Of a stretch of DNA of 32,522 nt, positions 7,143 through 19,022 are shown piece by piece. The DNA is from Brevundimonas sp. (GTDB lineage: Bacteria; Pseudomonadota; Alphaproteobacteria; Caulobacterales; Caulobacteraceae), in the NCBI RefSeq assembly GCF_016463295.1, contig NZ_JAEMRO010000021.1:1-32522 (forward strand). Reading direction: 5' to 3'. Within the stretch, counting starts at the first letter, position 1. Every line of letters begins with the position of its first letter. A model generated the notes under the pieces. That model had not been told where the DNA came from and made no database searches. It was given only the letters and a program-made list of their open reading frames with translations. The translations under genes and the position numbers were made by a program.

Positions 7143-7186
7143 CTCACCGGTCCTGATTGAGTTCAGGGCCATCACAGGAGAGACCA

Positions 7187-7618
7187 ATGGCCAAGAAGAT
7201 CCTCGGCTATATCAAGCTGCAGGTGCCGGCCGGCAACGCCACGCCGTCGCCCCCGATCGGCCCGGCACTGGGCCAGCGCGGCGTCAACATCATGGGCTTC
7301 GTCAAGGAGTTCAACGCGCGCACCGAGAAGGAGGTCAAGGGCACGCCCCTGCCGACCGTGATCACGGTCTACCAGGACAAGAGCTTCACCTTCGTCACCA
7401 AGACCCCGCCTGCGACCCACTACATCAAGCAGGCCGCCGGCATCACTTCGGCGTCGAAACTGCCGGGCCGCGAAGTGGCCGGCAAGATCAAGCGCAGCCA
7501 GCTGCGTGAGATCGCCGAAAAGAAGATGAAGGATCTGAACGCGAACGACCTGGACGCCGCGACCAAGATCATCGAAGGCTCGGCTCGCGCCATGGGCCTC
7601 AACGTCGTGGAGGGCTGA
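7187..7618 (+). CDS. rplK: 50S ribosomal protein L11
   Basis: L11 sits at the GTPase-associated centre of the large subunit and binds 23S rRNA. The 143-residue product matches the family length. The N-terminal domain carries the proline-rich switch [16 protein letters not shown], the target face for thiopeptides and RelA-related signalling. The C-terminal RNA-binding domain contains [20 protein letters not shown] and ends GLNVVEG. The start ATG 7187 follows CAGGAGAG. Only four bases separate its stop from rplA. The preceding leader holds a candidate L1-binding hairpin. Confidence 0.98.
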   Translation: MAKKILGYIKLQVPAGNATPSPPIGPALGQRGVNIMGFVKEFNARTEKEVKGTPLPTVITVYQDKSFTFVTKTPPATHYIKQAAGITSASKLPGREVAGKIKRSQLREIAEKKMKDLNANDLDAATKIIEGSARAMGLNVVEG

Positions 7619-7622
7619 GCAC

Positions 7623-8309
7623 ATGGCCAAGCAAACCAAGGCTCAAAAGGCCCGCACCGGTGATACCCTGGCCCTGATGCCGTTCTCGGACGCCATCGCC
7701 GCCGTCAAGGACAACGCCAAGGCCAAGTTCGACGAATCCATCGAGATCGCGGTCAACCTGGGCGTCGATCCCCGTCACGCCGACCAGCAGGTCCGCGGCG
7801 TGGTCAACCTGCCGTCGGGCACGGGTCGTGACGTTCGCGTCGCCGTCTTCGCCAAGGACGCCAAGGCTGACGAAGCCCGCGCGGCCGGCGCCGAATACGT
7901 CGGTGCCGAGGATCTGTACGAGCAGATCAACGGTGGCCTGATGGACTTCGACCGCGTCATCGCCAGCCCCGACATGATGGCCCTGGTGGGTCGTCTGGGT
8001 AAGGTTCTGGGTCCGCGCGGCCTGATGCCCAACCCCAAGGTCGGCACCGTGACCCCGAACGTCGCCCAGGCCGTCAAGGACGCCAAGGGCGGTGCGGTCG
8101 AGTTCCGCGTCGAAAAGGCCGGTATCGCCCACGGCGGCATCGGCAAGGCCTCCTTCACCCAGGAAGCCCTGGAAGCCAACGTCAAGGCCTATGTCGACGC
8201 CCTGAACCGCGCCAAGCCGGCCGGTGCCAAGGGGACCTATGTGAAGCGTATCACCCTGTCGTCCACGATGGGCCCGGGCTTCAAGGTCGATCCGGCGTCT
8301 CTCGCCTAA
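7623..8309 (+). CDS. rplA: 50S ribosomal protein L1
   Basis: L1 forms the mobile stalk near the ribosomal E site and, in many bacteria, represses the rplKA mRNA. The 228-residue product has the family features: the N-terminal strand region ending [19 protein letters not shown], the central domain with [20 protein letters not shown], the signature [16 protein letters not shown], and a C-terminus [13 protein letters not shown]. It is translated from the same message as rplK. A terminator only 23 bases after its stop ends the unit, so rplJ-rplL-rpoB do not follow directly. Confidence 0.98.
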   Translation: MAKQTKAQKARTGDTLALMPFSDAIAAVKDNAKAKFDESIEIAVNLGVDPRHADQQVRGVVNLPSGTGRDVRVAVFAKDAKADEARAAGAEYVGAEDLYEQINGGLMDFDRVIASPDMMALVGRLGKVLGPRGLMPNPKVGTVTPNVAQAVKDAKGGAVEFRVEKAGIAHGGIGKASFTQEALEANVKAYVDALNRAKPAGAKGTYVKRITLSSTMGPGFKVDPASLA

Positions 8310-8331
8310 CGGCGACAGGCTACAAAGAATG

Positions 8332-8364
8332 AAGGGCGGCGGTCGCAGGATCGCCGCCCTTTTT
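8332..8364 (+). terminator. Rho-independent terminator after rplA
   Basis: A 10-bp stem AAGGGCGGCG (8332-8341) pairs with 8352-8361 around a 10-base loop and ends in five T residues (8360-8364). It terminates the rplKA transcript. Confidence 0.9.
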
Positions 8365-8422
8365 CGTGCTCGCCAAGCCACCGCGGCTTCCTGGCTCCAG
8401 GCGGCCATGCGAGCATGTTGCC

Positions 8423-9676
8423 ATGTCGGGGCCAACTGAGTCAGTTGCGAACAGTGAGGCGGAGCCGCGTCCGCCCGCGCTGTCCTATGGTGCGCTGTTC
8501 CTGAAATTCCTGCGGTTCGGCCTGCTGGCCTTCGGCGGGCCGGTGGCGCAGATCGGCATGATCCGGCGTGATCTCGTCGAGCGCGAAGGATGGATGTCCG
8601 GCGCACGGTTCAACCGGTTGCTGGCCGTCATGCAGGCCCTGCCGGGGCCGGAAGCGCATGAGCTGTGCGTACACATGGGCATGCGGGCGCGAGGCCGGAT
8701 CGGGGGCATACTGGCGGGCCTGGGCTTCATGCTGCCGGGTCTTCTGCTGATGCTGGGTCTGGCCTGGGCCTATTTCCTGATCGACTTCGACCGGCCCTGG
8801 ATCGCGGGTGCCATACTGGCCGTTCAAGCCGTGGTCATCGGACTGATCCTAAGGGCGGTGCATCGCATCGGTGCACATGTCCTGCACGATCGAGGGCTGT
8901 GGCTGCTGGCCATCGGATCGGGCGTGGCGACGCTGGCAGGGGTCAGTTTCTGGATCGTCCTGCCCGCTGCGGGGGCCATCCATGCGCTGCGAGCGCTCGG
9001 CAAATCGTGGCTGGCCACCGTGGTCGCAGCGGGCGCGACGCTGCTGGCCATAGTTCTGACGGTCACAGGCACCGCGCCGTCCATGCCCGACCTGACGCAG
9101 GCCGGAACGGACGTGGCCGGGCCAGGGAATGCCTCGGGATGGCTGATCTTCCTGTCGGGCCTGAAGGCCGGGCTGCTGACCTTCGGTGGTGCCTATACGG
9201 CCATCCCTTTCATGCGTCAGGACATGGCGGGCCGGCGCTGGATCAGCGACGGGCAGTTCCTGGACGGGGTGGCGCTGGCCGGTGTCTTGCCCGCGCCCCT
9301 GATCATCTTCGCGACCTTCGTCGGCTATGTGGCGGGCGGGTTCGGAGGGGCCATGGCCATGACGGCGGGCGTCTTCCTGCCGGCCTTCGCCTTTTCGCTG
9401 ATCTTCTACGAGCGGCTGGAGAGCCTGCTGGACATCAAGGCGATCCGGGCGCTGCTGGACGGGGTGACCGCCGGCGTAGTGGGACTGATTGCGGCGACCG
9501 GTCTGCAACTGGCGGCCGGACTGATGGCCGAGGCTGGCGCGCCGGTTCGGGTCGCGGTTCTGGCGGGCGTCGCCGTGCTGGGTCTGGTCGTAGCCTATCG
9601 GTGGAAAAGCGGCTGGGCCGTGCCGGTACTGATCGGCCTGGCGGGTCTGATCGGTGCCGCGATGCTGGGGCGCTAG
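8423..9676 (+). CDS. chrA: ChrA-type chromate transporter, two-domain
   Basis: A 417-residue polytopic membrane protein of the CHR superfamily with two homologous halves. The N-terminal half contains FLRFGLLAFGGPVAQIGMI and MQALPGPEAHEL. The C-terminal half contains FLSGLKAGLLTFGGAYTAIP, then DGVALAGVLPAPLIIFATF. Well-studied members export chromate across the inner membrane; many chromosomal copies have untested specificity, so chromate is a family-based inference. The start was set at ATG 8423 because the 19 upstream in-frame codons overlap the downstream side of the rplA terminator. No chrB-like regulator is adjacent. It stands alone between rplA and a DUF2059 gene. Confidence 0.88.
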   Translation: MSGPTESVANSEAEPRPPALSYGALFLKFLRFGLLAFGGPVAQIGMIRRDLVEREGWMSGARFNRLLAVMQALPGPEAHELCVHMGMRARGRIGGILAGLGFMLPGLLLMLGLAWAYFLIDFDRPWIAGAILAVQAVVIGLILRAVHRIGAHVLHDRGLWLLAIGSGVATLAGVSFWIVLPAAGAIHALRALGKSWLATVVAAGATLLAIVLTVTGTAPSMPDLTQAGTDVAGPGNASGWLIFLSGLKAGLLTFGGAYTAIPFMRQDMAGRRWISDGQFLDGVALAGVLPAPLIIFATFVGYVAGGFGGAMAMTAGVFLPAFAFSLIFYERLESLLDIKAIRALLDGVTAGVVGLIAATGLQLAAGLMAEAGAPVRVAVLAGVAVLGLVVAYRWKSGWAVPVLIGLAGLIGAAMLGR

Positions 9677-9745
9677 GTCAATTGGCGGTTGCATTGGCCG
9701 GGCGAACATCGAAAGGTGAAGGGGTACCTCTGGGGAGCCGTCACC

Positions 9746-10279
9746 ATGCGCAGTCTGATTATCGCCGTCGCGGCCCTGTGCCTTACCGGGCCTGCGGCCT
9801 TGGCCCAGGAAGCATCCTCACAGGATCAGCTTGTCGTCGTCGCCGCCCCCGATCCGCGCCTGGCCCTGGCCGACCGCTATCTGGCCCTGACTGTCGATCT
9901 GGATGTCGACAAGATGATGCGCGAGCAGATGGAGGAGGGTTTTGCCGGCAGCGAGGCGACAGAGGAACAGCGCGTCTGGATGACCGAGCAGATGACCGCT
10001 CTTTATGAGACCGTCATCGACAAGGCGATGCTGGACATGCGCGGTGATGTCGCGGAACTTTATACCCAGCCGGAACTGGAAGCTCTGGTGGCGTTGTATG
10101 AAAGCCCGCTTGGCCCGTCGCTGGCCCGCAAGAACATGCAGGCCGGCATGCTGATGCAGGAGGCCATGATGCCTCACCTCCTGACCGGAATGACCGATGT
10201 GTTCGAGAAATACTGCCTGCGCTTCGACTGCGAGGCGATGGGGGCGGCGGCGGCCAAGCAGAGTGGTGCGGGCCGCTAG
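9746..10279 (+). CDS. DUF2059 periplasmic protein (first copy)
   Basis: A 177-residue exported protein. A signal peptide (MRSLIIAVAALCLTGPAALA) precedes a mature chain starting near QEASS. The helical DUF2059 domain covers about residues 70-160, including LYTQPELEALVALYESPLG, the family's most conserved stretch. Two cysteines (YCLRFDC) lie near the C-terminus. Function of the family is unknown. The start ATG 9746 follows GGGGAG, and earlier in-frame codons lack a binding site. A second DUF2059 gene lies about 550 bases downstream, with a Nudix gene between. Confidence 0.85.
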   Translation: MRSLIIAVAALCLTGPAALAQEASSQDQLVVVAAPDPRLALADRYLALTVDLDVDKMMREQMEEGFAGSEATEEQRVWMTEQMTALYETVIDKAMLDMRGDVAELYTQPELEALVALYESPLGPSLARKNMQAGMLMQEAMMPHLLTGMTDVFEKYCLRFDCEAMGAAAAKQSGAGR

Positions 10280-10284
10280 GGGTT

Positions 10285-10298
10285 ATCCGTATACGGAT
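10285..10298. promoter_or_regulatory. Perfect 14-bp palindrome ATCCGTATACGGAT
   Basis: A perfect 14-bp palindrome sits in the 57-base gap between the DUF2059 stop and the Nudix start. It has no T-run, so it is not a terminator. It could be an operator for a dimeric repressor; the TATACG inside might be part of a promoter. No regulator gene is adjacent. Confidence 0.4.
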
Positions 10299-10336
10299 GA
10301 CTTGACGCGTGGGCATGCGCGGGGGACGACAGCCGC

Positions 10337-10771
10337 ATGATCGACCCCCCCATCCGCACCGAACGCGCCGAGCGCCGCCAGGTCGCGGCCCTGTGCTGGC
10401 GGCGTGGAGAACAGGGGCTGGAGATACTGCTGGTCACGTCGCGCGAGACCCGGCGCTGGGTCACGCCCAAAGGTGGCCGCATGCCGGGGCTGACGGACGC
10501 CCGGGCCGCCGCCGTCGAGGCGCTGGAGGAGGCGGGGGTCGAGGGCAGGATCGCCGATCACCCGATCGGCACCTTCCGCTATCTGAAATGGCTGAGGCGC
10601 GGCGAAGGGCGCTGGTGCGTGGTGTCGCTGTTTCCCCTGGAAGTCACCGTCGAGCATGCCACCTGGCAGGAGCAGCATGAGCGCACGCGTCAGTGGATGT
10701 CGGCCGAGCAGGCGGCCAGCCGCGTCAACGAAGCCGATCTGGCAGCGCTCATCCTGGCCTTCGCCGGCTGA
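10337..10771 (+). CDS. Nudix hydrolase, DIPP/MutT-like
   Basis: A 144-residue single-domain Nudix protein, expected to hydrolyse a nucleoside diphosphate linked to another group. The Nudix box spans about residues 46-68, with GGRMPGLTDARAAAVEALEE followed by AGV. The canonical REUXEE arginine is replaced (VEALEE) but the metal-binding glutamates remain. The lead-in RRWVTPKGG and the AAAxEAxEEAGV pattern resemble the alphaproteobacterial diphosphoinositol-polyphosphate-phosphohydrolase-like group. Substrate cannot be read from sequence. ATG 10337 was chosen because the conserved core begins about 15 residues later. It sits between two DUF2059 genes on the same strand. Confidence 0.88.
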   Translation: MIDPPIRTERAERRQVAALCWRRGEQGLEILLVTSRETRRWVTPKGGRMPGLTDARAAAVEALEEAGVEGRIADHPIGTFRYLKWLRRGEGRWCVVSLFPLEVTVEHATWQEQHERTRQWMSAEQAASRVNEADLAALILAFAG

Positions 10772-10826
10772 CGACTTGTGCGAACGTCGTCATCGCGAGA
10801 GACTGAATGCAAACAGGGGGATGACC

Positions 10827-11432
10827 ATGCGTTTGATGTTTGTGATTGCCGGCGTGGCGCTGGCTGGATCGGTGCTGATGCCTACGATGGTGCAGGCCAG
10901 GGTTGGGGCCGAGGTCCAGCAGGCGGCTTCCAGTCAGCCCTCGGCCCGGCAGCTGGAACTGACCCGGCAGTACATCAATCTGCTGATGACGGACCAGCTG
11001 GAGGGCGCGATCCGCGAGATGGTCGGCGACGAGATGGCGAACGACACCTCGGCACCGGCCCTGCCTGCCGAGGATCGTCGCTTCATCCTGGATCTGACGG
11101 CCGAAATGACGACCGATATGGTGCCCCTGATGGTGCAGGAGATGGTGCCCGTCTATGCCGCCGTGTTCACGGAAGAAGAGCTGATGGCCCTGATCGCCTT
11201 CTACGACAATCCGCTGGGACGGTCGATCGCGGACAAGTCCATCATCGTCATGCCCGAGGCCAACCGCGCCATCATGTCGGTGGTTCCGCAGATGCTGGAG
11301 AAGATGGCCCTGCGGATGTGTCAGCATTACCAGTGCACGCCGGAGGAACTGGAGGAGATGCGGCGCGGAATGCGCGAAGGGTTCGAAACGGGTTCCGGTG
11401 AGAGCGTAGCCGCGGCACCCCGCCGCAAGTAG
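10827..11432 (+). CDS. DUF2059 periplasmic protein (second copy)
   Basis: A 201-residue exported paralogue of the protein at 9746. A signal peptide (MRLMFVIAGVALAGSVLM, cleavage probably near VQARV) precedes a DUF2059 domain containing VFTEEELMALIAFYDNPLG, the counterpart of the conserved stretch in the first copy. It also has a cysteine pair (MCQHYQC) near the end and a longer charged tail. Two ATGs are possible: 10821 touches the GGGGG binding site, so 10827 with six bases of spacing is preferred. Function is unknown. Together with the first copy and the Nudix gene it forms a same-strand trio. Confidence 0.85.
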   Translation: MRLMFVIAGVALAGSVLMPTMVQARVGAEVQQAASSQPSARQLELTRQYINLLMTDQLEGAIREMVGDEMANDTSAPALPAEDRRFILDLTAEMTTDMVPLMVQEMVPVYAAVFTEEELMALIAFYDNPLGRSIADKSIIVMPEANRAIMSVVPQMLEKMALRMCQHYQCTPEELEEMRRGMREGFETGSGESVAAAPRRK

Positions 11433-11494
11433 GACGCGGCCGAGGTCAGTCGTCACGGTTGCGCCGTCGCGTCGGCATCCCCACAACGAAGGAC

Positions 11495-13300
11495 ATGAAC
11501 GCACATGTCCCGCCTCCGACCGCCCATACCGACGCCCCCCTGTGGGATTTGTCCGACCTGTATCCCTCGCGCGAGGACGCCTCGGTGCAGGCCGATCTGG
11601 ATCGCGCGGCGGAGGTCGTGGGCCGGCTGAACGGGTTCGAGGGCCTGCTGGTCGCGGCGCGTGGCGATGCGGCGGTGCTGGGAGAACGCCTCGATCAGGC
11701 GATCACCCTGTACGAACAGGCGTCGGACCTGCTGGGTGCGCTGGGGGCCTATGCCTTTCTGTCGGCCTCGACCGATCGCGGCGATGCGGCGGCGCAGGGG
11801 TTCGAGGGCACGCTGAGGGAGAAGATCACCACCATCGTGACGCCCACCGTCTGGGTCACGCTGGAGATCAATCAGCTGGAAGAGGCCGAGATCGAGGCGG
11901 CGCTGGTCGCCCATCCGGCCGCCGCGCGATGGACGCCCTGGCTGCGCCGGGTGCGGGCGATGAAGCCCCATGAGCTGTCGCAGGAGCTGGAGACCTTTCT
12001 GGCCGAGCGCGGGCCGATCAGCGCCCAGTGGCCGCGCCTGTTCGACGAGACCCTGGCGGCGATCCGGGTCCGGGCCGGCAAGGAATCGCTCACCCTCGCC
12101 GAGGCCCTGAACCAACTGTCCGACGCCAAGGCGGCGCGGCGCAAGGCGGCGGCCGAAGGGCTGAGCGAGGCCCTCGGCGCGCGGACGCAGACGATGGCCC
12201 TGGTGCTGAACACGGTCGCGGCGGACAAGGCACTGGAGGACCGCTGGCGCGGGTTCAAACGTCCCGCAGACGGTCGCCATCTGGCCAATGAGGTGGACGG
12301 TGAGGCCGTGGATGCGATGGCCGAGGCGGTGGCGGCGGCCTATCCGCGCCTGTCGCACCGCTACTATGCGCTGAAGGCGCGGGCGATGGGGCGGGCGACG
12401 CTGGACCAGTGGGACCGCAATGCGCCGCTGGAGGAGAAGGTCGCACCCCGCCGCTATGGCTGGAGCCAGGGGCGCGATCTGGTGCTGGAAAGCTTCGCCG
12501 ATCTGGGCGGGGATTTCGCGGATCGGGTCCAGACCTTCTTCGACAAGCCGTGGATCGACGGGCGGGCGCGGCCGGGCAAGCAGTCGGGGGCCTATGCCCA
12601 CCCGGTGACGGCGGACCGGCACCCCTATGTGTTTCTGAACTGGATGGGCGAGCGGCGCGACGTACTGACCCTGGCGCATGAGCTGGGGCATGGCGTGCAC
12701 CAGACGCTGGCGGCGGGGCAGGGCTCCCTGCTGGCCGACACCCCCCTGACCCTGGCCGAGACGGCGTCGATCTTCGCCGAGGGGCTGACCTTCGACCGGC
12801 TGCTGGCGACCGCGCCCAAGGCCGAGCAGCGCGGCCTGCTGGCCGGACGGATCGAGGACGGACTGAATACCGTGGTGCGCCAGATCGCCTTCCACCGTTT
12901 CGAGACGCGCTTCCATGACGAGCGGGCGGGCGGCGAGGTGTCGGTCGAGCGGATCGGCGAAATCTGGCTGGAGGAAATGGGCGCGTCGCTGGGCCCCTCC
13001 GTGACGCTGAACCCCGGCTATGAGCACTGGTGGAGCTATGTCAGCCACTTCGTCCACTCGCCCTTCTACGTCTATGCCTATGCCTTCGGCGACCTACTGG
13101 TGGCGGCGCTGATGGAGACGCGGGCCAAGGATCCTCAAGGCTTCACACCGCTGTACCGTGAGCTGTTGGCCGGAGGCGGGACCAAGGGCTATGTCGAGGC
13201 GCTGAAGCCCTTCGGTCTCAATCCGCGCGACCCCGCGTTCTGGACCATCGGCACTCGGCGGCTGGAAGGCCTGATCGACCAGTTCGAACGTCTGGCTTGA
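11495..13300 (+). CDS. pepF: M3 family oligoendopeptidase (PepF-like)
   Basis: A 601-residue zinc metallopeptidase that cleaves short peptides, presumably in the cytoplasm since no signal peptide is visible. The N-terminus has the family entry LWDLSDLYPS. The catalytic zinc motif is HELGH at 395-399, with Glu396 as general base and Glu422 in LAETASIFAEG as third ligand. Downstream GYEHWWSYVSHFVHSPFYVY is typical of M3B enzymes. The length matches the roughly 600 residues of oligoendopeptidase F. ATG 11495 is used although its GAAGGA is only one base away; an in-frame TTG 36 bases upstream is an alternative. Confidence 0.92.
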   Translation: MNAHVPPPTAHTDAPLWDLSDLYPSREDASVQADLDRAAEVVGRLNGFEGLLVAARGDAAVLGERLDQAITLYEQASDLLGALGAYAFLSASTDRGDAAAQGFEGTLREKITTIVTPTVWVTLEINQLEEAEIEAALVAHPAAARWTPWLRRVRAMKPHELSQELETFLAERGPISAQWPRLFDETLAAIRVRAGKESLTLAEALNQLSDAKAARRKAAAEGLSEALGARTQTMALVLNTVAADKALEDRWRGFKRPADGRHLANEVDGEAVDAMAEAVAAAYPRLSHRYYALKARAMGRATLDQWDRNAPLEEKVAPRRYGWSQGRDLVLESFADLGGDFADRVQTFFDKPWIDGRARPGKQSGAYAHPVTADRHPYVFLNWMGERRDVLTLAHELGHGVHQTLAAGQGSLLADTPLTLAETASIFAEGLTFDRLLATAPKAEQRGLLAGRIEDGLNTVVRQIAFHRFETRFHDERAGGEVSVERIGEIWLEEMGASLGPSVTLNPGYEHWWSYVSHFVHSPFYVYAYAFGDLLVAALMETRAKDPQGFTPLYRELLAGGGTKGYVEALKPFGLNPRDPAFWTIGTRRLEGLIDQFERLA

Positions 13301-13361
13301 GCCTGAGCGCAGGGCCGCTATAAGGCACCCACCATTCCGAATGAGTCCTTTGGATACCCCC

Positions 13362-13625
13362 ATGGCCGACCCGCACACCGCCGACGTCCACGACAGCCAC
13401 GACGCCTATGCGCGCGGCACCCAGGAAATCAGCGAGCAGGTCGCGACCTTCAACCTGTTCCAGGGTCTGACCAAGTGGGGCTCGCTGGCGGTTGCGGCCA
13501 TCCTGGCCTTCCTGACCGTCTGGTTCATGCCGGGCGGCAGCTTCATGGCGGGCGCGATCGTGTTCGTCGTCCTGCTGGTCGGCGGCGGCTTCTTCCTGCG
13601 GTCGCCCAAGTCGGCGGCGCACTAG
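13362..13625 (+). CDS. aa3-type cytochrome c oxidase subunit IV-like small protein
   Basis: An 87-residue protein with a His/Asp-rich N-terminal part (HTADVHDSHDAY) followed by NLFQGLTKWGSLAVAAILAF. That stretch matches the Bact_CoxIV pattern, in which LTKWG leads into the transmembrane helix. A second hydrophobic segment (GAIVFVVLLVGGGFF) follows. In alphaproteobacteria such proteins accompany the haem-copper oxidase but are dispensable in structure studies. No other oxidase genes are near. An upstream in-frame ATG at 13341 would add seven residues; neither start has a strong binding site. The gene converges on ligA with 19 bases between stops. Confidence 0.7.
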   Translation: MADPHTADVHDSHDAYARGTQEISEQVATFNLFQGLTKWGSLAVAAILAFLTVWFMPGGSFMAGAIVFVVLLVGGGFFLRSPKSAAH

Positions 13626-13644
13626 GCAGCAACCAGGCGGCACC

Positions 13645-17124
<3,480 letters not shown>

Positions 17125-17128
<4 letters not shown>

Positions 17129-17583
17129 TGCACCTCGATGACGGCATCGACCTCGACGGCGAAGCCGAGGGGCAGGCGATAGACGCCGACGGCGGCGCGG
17201 GCGTGGCGACCCTTGTCGCCGAACACCTCGACCATCAGGTCCGAACAGCCGTTGATCACGGCGGGAATGGCGGTGAAGTCGCCGGCGGCCTGGACGAAGC
17301 CGCCCAGTTTCACGACCCGCACGACCCGCTCCAGATCGCCGTCGAGGGCGTCGTTCAGTTGCGCCAGCAGGTTGATGCCGCACAAGCGCGCGGCGGCCAG
17401 CGCCTGTTCCTGCGTAACGTCGTCACCGACCGTGCCCTTGATGCCGCCCGAGGCGTCGTTCGACAGCTGGCCCGAGATGTGGACCAGATTGCCCGTGCGG
17501 ACCCAGCCGACATAGTTGGCCACGGCCTTGGCGGGCTCGGGCAGGGTGATGTTCAGTTCGGCCAGGCGGGCGGCGACGGTCAT
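17125..17583 (-). CDS. RidA family protein (YjgF/YER057c/UK114)
   Basis: A 152-residue RidA-superfamily member; archetypal RidA hydrolyses reactive enamine/imine intermediates made by pyridoxal-phosphate enzymes. The chain has VRTGNLVHISGQLS, the central LARLCGIN-type helix region (AAARLCGINLLAQL), and C-terminal RAAVGVYRLPLGFAVEVD. The last contains the arginine (HARAAV) and acidic residue that line the trimer-interface pocket. It is about 25 residues longer than E. coli RidA and looks like one of the Rid subfamilies whose substrate is less certain. It overlaps the next gene by four bases and follows dinB by 33. Confidence 0.88.
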
Positions 17584-17616
17584 GGGGCAGGGCTCCTTGA
17601 GGACTATGCGGGCGGT

Positions 17617-18876
17617 TTAGCGCGCGGGCGTCTTGCCGGGAAGGGCGCGGCCCGCGATCACCGCCCCTTGGCCGAATTTGGCGCGCAGGGCGTCGATGGC
17701 GGTCTCGGTCTTGAGCGCCCGCGTCTCGGAGGTTTCGAACAGCACGGGCGTGTCGACGGCATCCACGATCTCGGCCATGCCGATGCCGATCAGGCGATAG
17801 GGGCGACCGAGTTCGGGGGCCATCAACTCCCGCCCGGCGGCGAACAGGGCGCGAGCCGTCTGGACGGGTTCGGGCAGGCTGACGCGTCGTGTCACGATCT
17901 TGAAATCCGTACGCCGCAGCTTCAGCACGATGACCCGGCTGGCCACGCCGTCGCGCCGCGCCTTGGACGCCAGTTTCTCGCACAGCGGCCACAGCTCGGC
18001 CTCCAGATCGGCGGCGCTGGTCAGGTCTTCGTTGAAGGTGTTCTCGGCACTCATGCCCTTGCGGTCGCGCTCGGGATTGACCGCGCGGGCGTCTCGCCCG
18101 TGGGCCAGTTCGTGCAGGCGAAAACCGGTCTCGCCATAGCGTTTGATCAGGTCGCGCGGATCGGCGGCGGCCAGGTCGCCGACGGTGGCGTAGCCGTCGC
18201 TTTGCAGCGTCTTCAGGAACACGGGCCCGACGCCCGGCAGGACCTTGACCGACCGGGGAGCGAGCAACGTCTGGGCGTCCGAGCCGATCACGGAGAAGCC
18301 GCGCGGCTTGTCCAGTTCCGAGGCGACCTTGGCCAGGAAGCGGTTGGGTGCCAAGCCGATGGACACCGTCAGGCCGGTCTCGCGCTCAATCTCGTTCTGG
18401 GCCTGGACCAGTTGCCAGACGGGCGGTCCGCCGTTCAGCCGCTCGGTGCCCGCCAGATCGACCCAGGCCTCGTCCAGCGACAAGGTCTGAATCAGGGGCG
18501 TCAGTCGGGCCAGGGTGCCGAGGATGCGCTCGCTCTCATGCACATATTTGCGAAAGTCCGGCTTGATGACGACGGCGTCAGGACAGGCTTTCAGCGCCTT
18601 GAACATCGGCATGGCGCTGCCGACGCCATACTGGCGCGCGACATAGCAGGCGGTGGAGACCACGCCGCGTCTGCCGCCGCCGACGATCACGGGCCTGTCG
18701 CGCAGCTCCGGCCGATCGCGCTTTTCCACTGAGGCGTAGAAGGCGTCGCAGTCCAGATGGGCGATGGTCAGCCGGTCCAGCTCCGGGTGCGCGATCACGC
18801 GCCGCGACAGGCAGGCCTCGCATCGCGTGACGATGTCGGCCGAACTCCACAGACAGTCGCGACAGAGGGATTTCAT
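17617..18876 (-). CDS. dinB: DNA polymerase IV (Y-family, DinB)
   Basis: A 419-residue translesion polymerase. The palm motifs are HLDCDAFYASVEKRD (first catalytic Asp) and LSLDEAWVDL (SLDE catalytic pair). The helix-hairpin-helix region KVLPGVGPVFLKTL and a C-terminal little-finger domain follow. An N-terminal extension CRDCLWSSADIVTRCEACL gives a CxxC/CxxC pair, a zinc-ribbon-like addition typical of one alphaproteobacterial DinB group. ATG 18876 is chosen because the product then begins MKSLCRDCL; a GTG at 18921 would add 15 residues. I found no GTTC-N7-GTTC alphaproteobacterial LexA box upstream. It heads the run dinB-ridA-FemAB-ligA. Confidence 0.92.
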   Translation of the reverse strand: MKSLCRDCLWSSADIVTRCEACLSRRVIAHPELDRLTIAHLDCDAFYASVEKRDRPELRDRPVIVGGGRRGVVSTACYVARQYGVGSAMPMFKALKACPDAVVIKPDFRKYVHESERILGTLARLTPLIQTLSLDEAWVDLAGTERLNGGPPVWQLVQAQNEIERETGLTVSIGLAPNRFLAKVASELDKPRGFSVIGSDAQTLLAPRSVKVLPGVGPVFLKTLQSDGYATVGDLAAADPRDLIKRYGETGFRLHELAHGRDARAVNPERDRKGMSAENTFNEDLTSAADLEAELWPLCEKLASKARRDGVASRVIVLKLRRTDFKIVTRRVSLPEPVQTARALFAAGRELMAPELGRPYRLIGIGMAEIVDAVDTPVLFETSETRALKTETAIDALRAKFGQGAVIAGRALPGKTPAR

Positions 18877-18987
18877 GCGGAAGGGTGACGGCCTTGTGTC
18901 GGGGTGATGAGACGGCTTCACCCCAACTTAAGAGACGTCGTGACAGTGTGCACGTGAAGACGGCGAAGATGTCGCTTCGCGCAGATA

Positions 18988-19005
18988 CGCTTCAAGGCTG
19001 AAGCG
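18988..19005 (+). promoter_or_regulatory. Hairpin in the divK leader
   Basis: A perfect 7-bp stem CGCTTCA/TGAAGCG (18988-18994 with 18999-19005) closes AGGC, 17 bases before the divK start. The start otherwise lacks a clear Shine-Dalgarno sequence. Its role is unknown, and no CtrA TTAA-N7-TTAA box is visible in the dinB-divK gap. Confidence 0.3.
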
Positions 19006-19022
19006 GAAAAGACCGGGTGCCG

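Noticed and set aside
18877-19022. LexA box or CtrA box in the dinB-divK gap
   Set aside because: Neither GTTC-N7-GTTC nor TTAA-N7-TTAA was found on either strand; only an isolated TTAA occurs.
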